Shown: positions 57,516 through 64,000 of the stretch, in pieces
How the letters are laid out: each line of letters opens with the position of its first letter
Position numbering within the stretch: the first letter of the stretch is position 1
Source of the DNA: Phenylobacterium aquaticum
GTDB lineage: Bacteria; Pseudomonadota; Alphaproteobacteria; Caulobacterales; Caulobacteraceae
DNA: 64,000 nucleotides
Reading direction: 5' to 3'
NCBI GenBank assembly: GCA_947378305.1
Contig: CANCJJ010000008.1
Span: 1 to 64,000, forward strand
Position numbers and translations under genes: made by a program
The notes under the pieces: generated by a model
Database searches by the model: none
The model's input: only the letters and a program-made list of their open reading frames with translations
Told to the model about the DNA's origin: nothing

Positions 57516-58736
57516 TCAGAAGTTGATATCGATCGTCGAACGGCGGTTCAGGGGTTCCTTCACACCATCGCCTGTGGCGACGGCGAGCTGGCTTTCACCC
57601 TTCCAGTCAACCTGGAGAAGGGCCTGGGCAACCTCTTGGGCAACCAGGGAGTCAGCCACGGCCTTTGCACGACGTTCCGACAGACGAACATTGTAGGTCG
57701 TCGAGCCGGAGGAGTCCGTGTGACCCACGACGATCAGGCGGGTCGCATGACCGGCCTTGGCGTAGGTTGCCGCTTCCGTAACCACGGTCTGGGCTTCCGG
57801 CGTCAGGATCGACTGATCGAACGGGAAGTAGACCACGAACTGCTTGGCCTCAAATGCGGGAGGCGGAGGCGGCGGAGGGGGCGGAGGCGGGGGCGGAGGC
57901 GGAGGAGGCGGCGGAGGCGGCGGGGGCGGAGGCGGCGGGGGCGGAGGCGGAGGAGCGGCGAAGGAATACCGCAGGCCGAGCGTCACCGACTGGTCCTGAT
58001 ACTGGCCGCTGAAGATGCCAGGCTGAAGGGCGTTGGTGCCCTTGGACGTGAAGTTCACGTCCGAACCAGCGACATAGCGGTAGGTCACATCAACCTTCAG
58101 ACGGTCCGTGGCCTTCCAGGCCAGACCGGCGATCGCCTGATAGGCAAAGGCTGTGTCATTGTCATCGACAACCAGGTTCTGGATGGCAGGGTTTGCCGTC
58201 GTCGCGGCAGCTCCGGCCGGGGTAATGGTCGAGAACTGGCCGGTGATGGCATCCGCCTTCATGGCGGTCAGACCAACGCCTGCCCCGATGAAGGGGTTGA
58301 TATTGGCCGAGGGCATGATGTCATAAATGACATTGCCCATGAAGTTGACGACCTGCAGGCTGCCGGTCGGCGAACCGCAGCCCGGTGCGCTGGACGACCG
58401 GACAATGCCGGGGGTGCAGAGGCCGAGGATGGAATTCGATGACCCACCGCGGAAGGCATTGACATCACCCGGGCGGTAGCTGCCTTCGACTTCAACGCGC
58501 CAGTTGCTGCTGACCTGATAGCCAAGCCGCATGGCGGTGACGAAGTCTTCCTTCTGGTCCAGAGACCAGTTGTAAGGGGTGCCATTTGCCGCGCTCAAGG
58601 AGGAGGTCAGGTCGAAACCGGTGGGCAGATGATAGCCCAGGTCCACCGCACCGTACCAACCCGTCTCCTGGGCAGATGCCCCCGAGGCGAGAGCAACAGC
58701 GGCGAGGGCCGCTCCTGCGAAGAGTTTGAACTTCAT
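57516..58736 (-). CDS. Outer-membrane beta-barrel protein with polyproline linker and OmpA C-terminal (peptidoglycan-binding) domain
   Basis: Signal MKFKLFAGAALAAVALASGASA; barrel strands; uninterrupted proline run; FVVYFPFDQSILTPEAQTVVTEAA...VVGHTDSSGSTTYNVRLSERRAKAV OmpA domain. Confidence 0.93.
   Translation of the reverse strand: MKFKLFAGAALAAVALASGASAQETGWYGAVDLGYHLPTGFDLTSSLSAANGTPYNWSLDQKEDFVTAMRLGYQVSSNWRVEVEGSYRPGDVNAFRGGSSNSILGLCTPGIVRSSSAPGCGSPTGSLQVVNFMGNVIYDIMPSANINPFIGAGVGLTAMKADAITGQFSTITPAGAAATTANPAIQNLVVDDNDTAFAYQAIAGLAWKATDRLKVDVTYRYVAGSDVNFTSKGTNALQPGIFSGQYQDQSVTLGLRYSFAAPPPPPPPPPPPPPPPPPPPPPPPPPPPPPPPPAFEAKQFVVYFPFDQSILTPEAQTVVTEAATYAKAGHATRLIVVGHTDSSGSTTYNVRLSERRAKAVADSLVAQEVAQALLQVDWKGESQLAVATGDGVKEPLNRRSTIDINF
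57858..57953 (-). repeat. Low-complexity tract of 32 consecutive proline codons inside the OmpA-family gene
   Basis: Reading in frame, every triplet from 57858 to 57953 is NGG on the plus strand (CCN on the coding strand). Confidence 0.9.
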
Positions 58737-59389
58737 GTCTAAGTGTCCTCTCATAGACGATTAACAGGAATACCTCAGGCCGATCTCTAACAAATGGCCT
58801 GAAACGAAAGGGTGAGCCTAAAAAGCCGCCGGGCGAACGTGCCCATGGCCTTCATGTGCACTTCAGAAAGTTTGCCATTACCGGAAGCCGCGCGGCGTGC
58901 CGCGTAATCAGCCTGAAGGGCTGGGTCTGCACAAAGCTTGGTGTTCATCAAGGTGCACACTCTCATGACCGTTTTGTGGTCTTATTTTTCATGTCTCTTA
59001 TACCAAGCCTTTCATTGTACGGAAGTGATAGAAAAGCAACACCTTCGCCTATTCCTACAAACCACCGACAGCTGGTCATTCCGAGACCGGGGCTCCGAGG
59101 AGCCAGCCCCGACGCGGCTCCGCCTTGTAGGCGTGACTCTGACCCAGATATTTTTCGGAGCAGCCCCCATCCACGGTCAGGTTAGGGCAAGAGTCCGGCC
59201 GCGTTTATGACGGATCGCAAATTTTCCATACTCTGGGGATGATTTCCGCTATCAGCCAAACGCCAACAAACCTGTCATTCAATGGGCAGGACGATCTGCG
59301 CCGCGATCATCGAGCCCAAGGTCGCGGCCACTCGATTATAGTCTACCTCAGGCCCTGGCCTGGCCACTTATGATACCCGGAGGAAACCC

Positions 59390-61015
59390 TTGGAAGTCTG
59401 GAATTATGCCAATATCTGGGAAGCGGTCGCCGCCGCCACGCCTGAGCGTCCGGCCCTGATCCATGGAGCCCACAAGACCTCCTGGCGAGATTTTGACCGC
59501 CGGGCCAACGCCCTTGGGCGTCATATGGTCGAAGCTGGCCTGACCCAACAATCCAAGGTCGCGGCCTGGCTCTACAATGGCCCTGAGTACCTCGAGACCT
59601 ATTTCGCAGCCTTCAAGGCTGGCCTGGTGCCGTTCAACACCAATTATCGCTATGGCGCGGACGAACTGACCTACCTGTTTGACAATGCCGACGCCGAGGC
59701 CGTGATATTTCATTCGGCCTTTGCTGAGGTCGCCGACAAGGTCCGCGGCCGCCTGCCCAAGGTCAAGACCTGGATCGTGGTCGAAGAGCCCGGTTTTCCT
59801 GCTCCCGACTGGGCCATCGCATATGAGTCCCTGGTGACACCCGGCGCGGACCGGTTTGAAGCCCCCTGGGGTCGCTCCAGCGACGACCTGCTTCTCATGT
59901 ATACCGGTGGCACGACCGGTATGCCCAAGGGCGTGATGTGGCGCCAGGAAGACCTGTTCAAGGCTTTGGGCGGTGGCGCGAACCTCTTGCTTGGCATTCC
60001 GCCCCTCACCAGCTGCGCCGAAGCCGGTGAGCGCGCGCGCGCCCTGGCCGTTCAGACCATTACCATTCCGGTCGCGCCCCTTATGCACGCCACAGGCCAG
60101 TTCATCAGCTTTGGTCAGTTGTGCGCCGGAAGCGCGATTGCAACCCTGACCTCCCGCCGGTTTGATCCCGCCAACCTGTTTGACGAGGTCGAGCGGCTGG
60201 GCGTCACGGGCCTCGTCATTGTCGGCCCTGCCTTCGCCGTGCCCATGCTGGAAACCCTTGAGGCAAATCCGGGCCGTTGGACGCTGCCGACCCTGCAAAG
60301 GATCATTTCGTCCGGGGCCATGTGGGGGGCCGAGAACAAGCAGGGCCTGCTCAAGCACCTGCCCCAGCTCATGCTCATGGATAGCCTGGGCTCGTCTGAA
60401 GCTCTGGGGCTCGCCGGGTCGACCTCAGGCGGCGGCGCGGCGGCTGGAACGGCGAAGTTCCAGGCTGGACCCAATGCCGCAGTCTTTACCGAGGATGGCC
60501 GCCGGGTCACGGCCGGGTCCGGGGAACGGGGTCTGGTGGCGGTGGGTGGATACACGCCCGTCGGCTATTACAAGGACGAGGAAAAATCGGCCAAGACCTT
60601 CCGGATCTTTGAAGGTGCCCGCTGGAGCGTGCCCGGTGACTGGGCCACGCTTGAGACAGATGGCTCGATTACCCTGCTTGGCCGGGGCTCACAGGTTATC
60701 AATACCGGCGGTGAAAAGGTCTTTCCGGAAGAAGTCGAAGAGGCCCTCAAGCGGTTTCCCGGTGTTCGGGATGCGGCGGTCGTCGGCCTGCCTGACCCCC
60801 GCTTTGGCGAACGGATCTGCGCCATAGTTGAAACCGCTGGCTCCGAAGCCCCAAGCCTTAGCGACCTGGCGGCCCACGTCCGGGGCCTGCTTGCAGATTA
60901 CAAGGCCCCGAGAGAGCTGGTTCTTGCACCCGTTAACCGGGCCCCGAACGGAAAGCTCGACTATAAGGCCCTGCGCAACCTGGCCCTTGAGCGACTCCAG
61001 GCCCAGTCTGCCTGA
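59390..61015 (+). CDS. AMP-dependent acyl-CoA synthetase / ligase (TTG start)
   Basis: LLMYTGGTTGMPKGVMWRQEDL P-loop, GGEKVFPEEVEEALKRFPGVRDAAVVGLPDPRFGERICAIVE; AGGAAA RBS just before TTG at 59390. Confidence 0.93.
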   Translation: MEVWNYANIWEAVAAATPERPALIHGAHKTSWRDFDRRANALGRHMVEAGLTQQSKVAAWLYNGPEYLETYFAAFKAGLVPFNTNYRYGADELTYLFDNADAEAVIFHSAFAEVADKVRGRLPKVKTWIVVEEPGFPAPDWAIAYESLVTPGADRFEAPWGRSSDDLLLMYTGGTTGMPKGVMWRQEDLFKALGGGANLLLGIPPLTSCAEAGERARALAVQTITIPVAPLMHATGQFISFGQLCAGSAIATLTSRRFDPANLFDEVERLGVTGLVIVGPAFAVPMLETLEANPGRWTLPTLQRIISSGAMWGAENKQGLLKHLPQLMLMDSLGSSEALGLAGSTSGGGAAAGTAKFQAGPNAAVFTEDGRRVTAGSGERGLVAVGGYTPVGYYKDEEKSAKTFRIFEGARWSVPGDWATLETDGSITLLGRGSQVINTGGEKVFPEEVEEALKRFPGVRDAAVVGLPDPRFGERICAIVETAGSEAPSLSDLAAHVRGLLADYKAPRELVLAPVNRAPNGKLDYKALRNLALERLQAQSA

Positions 61016-61094
61016 CCGATTGCCAATGGAATAACGAGCGAGTTAATGGGCAGTCTTGCCCGGTCAATGCCTGACCTGAATAGGGAATTTTAGC

Positions 61095-63131
61095 ATGAAG
61101 CGCGTCTGGATTTCTGCCTGTGCGGCATCTGCCCTCCTCTCTGCGGCCCTGCCGGTCCTGGCGGCCGACACCCTGTCCGCCCCCCGGATGGGCACCTGGG
61201 GATTTGACATGAAGGGCCGTGACCTGGACACGCCCGCCAACCAGGACTTTTTCCGCCACGCGAACGGAACCTACCTCAAGGCCCTGGACATACCGGCTGA
61301 CCGGTCGAGCTACGGGGCCTTCGATGCCCTTCGCGAACTGTCCGTAAACCGGATGCGCGCCGTTCTCGAAATGGCCGCCGCGGACAAGGCAGCCAAGGGC
61401 GACAGCCAGGCCATCGGTGCGCTCTATCGCAGCTTCATGGATGAAGCCAAGGTCGAGGCCCTGGGGGCCACGCCCCTGAAGGCGGATCTGGCCCGGATTG
61501 CAAGCGCCAAGTCACGCACCGATCTCGTCAGAATCATGGGCGAGAACCAGGCCGGTTTCGGTGGGTCGGTCTTTGGTCTGTACATTTCGGACGATGAAAA
61601 GGACCCCCAGAAATACACGGTCTATCTGACCCAGGCCGGGCTCAACCTCCCCGACCGGGACTATTATCTTGAGGCCAAGTTCGCGCCGCAAAAGGCCAAG
61701 TATCAGGCCTATGTCGCCCAGACCCTGCAACTCGCGGGATGGCAGGACCCGACGGGAGCCGCCAAGGCCATTGTCGACTTCGAAACCGAGATTGCCCAGG
61801 CCTCCTGGAGCCAGGCAGAGCGGCGTGATCGGGACAAGACCTATAACGCCTATGCCACAGCCGATCTCGCGGCCAAGGCTCCGGATTTCCCGTGGAAGGT
61901 TTTTCTGACGGGTGCCGGCCTGGGCAAGGTCAATCGCCTGGTGGTCAGTGAAGACTCGGCCATTCCAAAGATCGCGAAGATCTATGCCAAGACCCCCCTT
62001 AGCACGCTGAAGGCCTATCAAGCCTTTACCCTGGCCGACCAGGCCAGCCCCTATCTGTCCAAGGCCTTTGATTCCGCCCACTTTGACTTTCACGGAAAGA
62101 CCCTGACCGGCCAGCCCCAGCAGCAACCGCGATGGAAGCGGGGGGTCAATCTGGTGGACCGACAGGTGGGCGAGGCCCTGGGCAAGCTCTATGTGGCCAC
62201 CTACTTCCCGCCCGAAAGCAAGGCCAAGATGGAGGCCTTGGTCAATGACATCAAATCCGCCATGAAGGGCCGGATCGAGAACCTGACCTGGATGTCCGCC
62301 CCAACCAAGGCGAAGGCCCTGGAGAAGCTCTCCAAGTTCAGCGTCATGATTGGCTATCCGGACTCCTGGCGGGATTATTCGGCCCTGGTGCTCAAGGATA
62401 GTGACCTTTACGGCAATGTTCAGCGCGCCAACCGCTTTGAGTGGGATCGGAACCTGGCCCGGATGAATGGGCCGGTCGATCGAATGGAATGGGGCATGAC
62501 GCCTGCCACGGTGAACGCCTATTACTCGCCGACCAAGAACGGCATCGTCTTCCCGGCCGCCATCCTGCAACCTCCCTTCTTCGATCCCGACGGCGACATG
62601 GCGATCAATTATGGTGGGATCGGTGGCGTGATTGGGCATGAAATCACCCACGGCTTTGACGACCAAGGCCGGAAGTCTGATGGTGATGGTCGTCTTGCCG
62701 ACTGGTGGACCCCGGAAGATGCCGCCAAGTTCCAGGTCGAGGCTGCCAAGCTGGGCGCGCAATATTCCGCCACAGAAATCCTGCCCGGTGCCTTCATCAA
62801 GGGGGACCTGACCATGGGCGAGAACATTGCCGATCTCGGCGGAATCCTGTTGGCCCTGGACGCCTATCACGTCTCGCTCAAGGGCCAGCCTGCTCCGGTG
62901 CTGGACGGACTGACCGGCGACCAGAGGGTCTTCTTCGGCTGGGCCCAGGTCTGGCGCTCGAAGGTACGCGATGATCGGGCCAGACAGCTGATTGTCGCCG
63001 ATCCCCACTCCCCGCCCCTCGCCCGGGTCAATGTCCCCATGCGAAATGTCGAGGCCTTCTATGAGGCCTTCGGCGTGACGCCCGGGACGGGAATGTTTGT
63101 CGAACCGGCTAAGCGGGTGAAGATTTGGTAG
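61095..63131 (+). CDS. M13-family metallopeptidase (neprilysin/PepO-like)
   Basis: Signal peptide; VNAYYSPTKNGIVFPAAILQPPFF, GVIGHEITHGFDDQGRKSD (HExxH), GENIADLGGI. Confidence 0.96.
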   Translation: MKRVWISACAASALLSAALPVLAADTLSAPRMGTWGFDMKGRDLDTPANQDFFRHANGTYLKALDIPADRSSYGAFDALRELSVNRMRAVLEMAAADKAAKGDSQAIGALYRSFMDEAKVEALGATPLKADLARIASAKSRTDLVRIMGENQAGFGGSVFGLYISDDEKDPQKYTVYLTQAGLNLPDRDYYLEAKFAPQKAKYQAYVAQTLQLAGWQDPTGAAKAIVDFETEIAQASWSQAERRDRDKTYNAYATADLAAKAPDFPWKVFLTGAGLGKVNRLVVSEDSAIPKIAKIYAKTPLSTLKAYQAFTLADQASPYLSKAFDSAHFDFHGKTLTGQPQQQPRWKRGVNLVDRQVGEALGKLYVATYFPPESKAKMEALVNDIKSAMKGRIENLTWMSAPTKAKALEKLSKFSVMIGYPDSWRDYSALVLKDSDLYGNVQRANRFEWDRNLARMNGPVDRMEWGMTPATVNAYYSPTKNGIVFPAAILQPPFFDPDGDMAINYGGIGGVIGHEITHGFDDQGRKSDGDGRLADWWTPEDAAKFQVEAAKLGAQYSATEILPGAFIKGDLTMGENIADLGGILLALDAYHVSLKGQPAPVLDGLTGDQRVFFGWAQVWRSKVRDDRARQLIVADPHSPPLARVNVPMRNVEAFYEAFGVTPGTGMFVEPAKRVKIW

Positions 63132-64000
63132 GCAAGCCTGCCGGGTTCAGATGCGCCAGAATTGCGCGACCGGCATGTGCGCCGGTCGCCAGACAGGCCT
63201 GGAGCAGGTAGCCCCCCGTCGGGGCCTCCCAGTCCAGCATTTCCCCGACAGCCCAGACGCCCGGACATTTCTGGATCATCAGGCCCTCATCCAGCTCCTG
63301 GAGGGCAAGGCCGCCTGCGGTAGAGATGGCCCGGGACATGTCGGCCGTCCCCGTGAGCCGGACCGGCACGGCCTTGATCAGACTGGCCAGGGCTTCCGGC
63401 ACCGATAGGGGAATATTGCCCGCCATTTCCCGGACCAGGGCGGTTTCAAGCGGTGAAAATCCCAGAGCTTTCCTGAGTCGATTGCTGAGCGACTGGCCAG
63501 GGCGTGAGTGGCTAAGCCGGGCACAAATGGCGTCCAGGGGGACATCGGGGCGCAGGTCGATCGTCACGACGGTGTCCTGACCCGCCTGAAGTGCTGCCCG
63601 TAATTGCGGCGACAGGGCGTAGATTGCCCCGCCCTCGATCCCGTCATCAGTGATCATGGCCTCGCCCTTGAGGGTCTGGCCCGCAAAGCTGAAAGCTATG
63701 GCCTTCAGGGGCTGGCCTGCGAAGCGCGACCTGATCTCGTCAGTCCAGGCCACGCCAAACCCGCAGTTCGAGGGCGCAAAGGGGGTAAGGGTCAGCCCCT
63801 TGCCCAGGAGGATTTCCGCCCAGGTGCCGTCTGACCCCAGTCGCCCCCAACTCGCGCCCCCGAGGGCCAGCACGGTTGCGGCGGGCCTTGCCGTCTCCTG
63901 ATGTCCGAGAGCATCCTGGAAAACCAGATTGCCATCAGGGTCCCATCCCTGCCAGGTCGATCGGCTTCGAAAGGTCACGCCCTGGACCTGAAGCCGGGCC
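63109..64000 (-). CDS. NAD(P)/FAD-dependent flavoprotein (TIGR03862 / HI0933-like), truncated by window end
   Basis: VLALGGASWGRLGSDGTW, FAPSNCGFGVAW, GGLALQELDEGLMIQKCPGVWAVGEMLDWEAPTGGYLLQACLATG; frame stays open past 63978 to the window edge. Confidence 0.88.
   Translation of the reverse strand, partial: ARLQVQGVTFRSRSTWQGWDPDGNLVFQDALGHQETARPAATVLALGGASWGRLGSDGTWAEILLGKGLTLTPFAPSNCGFGVAWTDEIRSRFAGQPLKAIAFSFAGQTLKGEAMITDDGIEGGAIYALSPQLRAALQAGQDTVVTIDLRPDVPLDAICARLSHSRPGQSLSNRLRKALGFSPLETALVREMAGNIPLSVPEALASLIKAVPVRLTGTADMSRAISTAGGLALQELDEGLMIQKCPGVWAVGEMLDWEAPTGGYLLQACLATGAHAGRAILAHLNPAGLPTKSSPA

Noticed and set aside
57858-57953. GGC/GGA repeats as a CRISPR or regulatory repeat array
   Set aside because: Fully explained by in-frame proline codons; no spacers or direct-repeat unit.
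57636-58442. 268-aa plus-strand ORF with an Arg-rich tract
   Set aside because: The RRRGRRR tract is the complement of the polyproline codons of the OmpA-family gene; not an independent gene.
61512-63008. 498-aa minus-strand ORF
   Set aside because: Antisense to the M13 peptidase; low-complexity shadow-ORF composition.

Overview
The window is about 64 kb of high-GC, densely coding chromosomal DNA. Gene content and order (cpdR, a TipF-like EAL protein, ribF-ileS-lspA, mutL, nrdAB) suggest an alphaproteobacterium of the Caulobacterales; this taxonomic call is inference. I saw no convincing phage, transposon, CRISPR array or rRNA. Most of the window is housekeeping: typA, clpP-like, etfBA, ileS, mutL, rsmD, tadA, nrdA, nrdB, amn. 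Accessory modules: (i) a phosphorus-acquisition locus at the left edge with a truncated PstS-like gene, a TonB-dependent receptor, an esterase-like phytase-family protein and PhnCDE, with two Pho-box-like direct repeats; (ii) an ornithine decarboxylase plus bacterial deoxyhypusine-synthase-like pair; (iii) an arsR-arsC-acr3 arsenic operon; (iv) a molybdopterin oxidoreductase with a cytochrome b. Non-coding signals: one tRNA-Val(GAC), a strong small RNA candidate upstream of typA carrying an unpaired UUUCCUCCC motif, and paired NrdR-box-like elements with 31-nt centre spacing before both nrdA and nrdB. All calls come from reading the sequence and the supplied ORFs; no database search was run.
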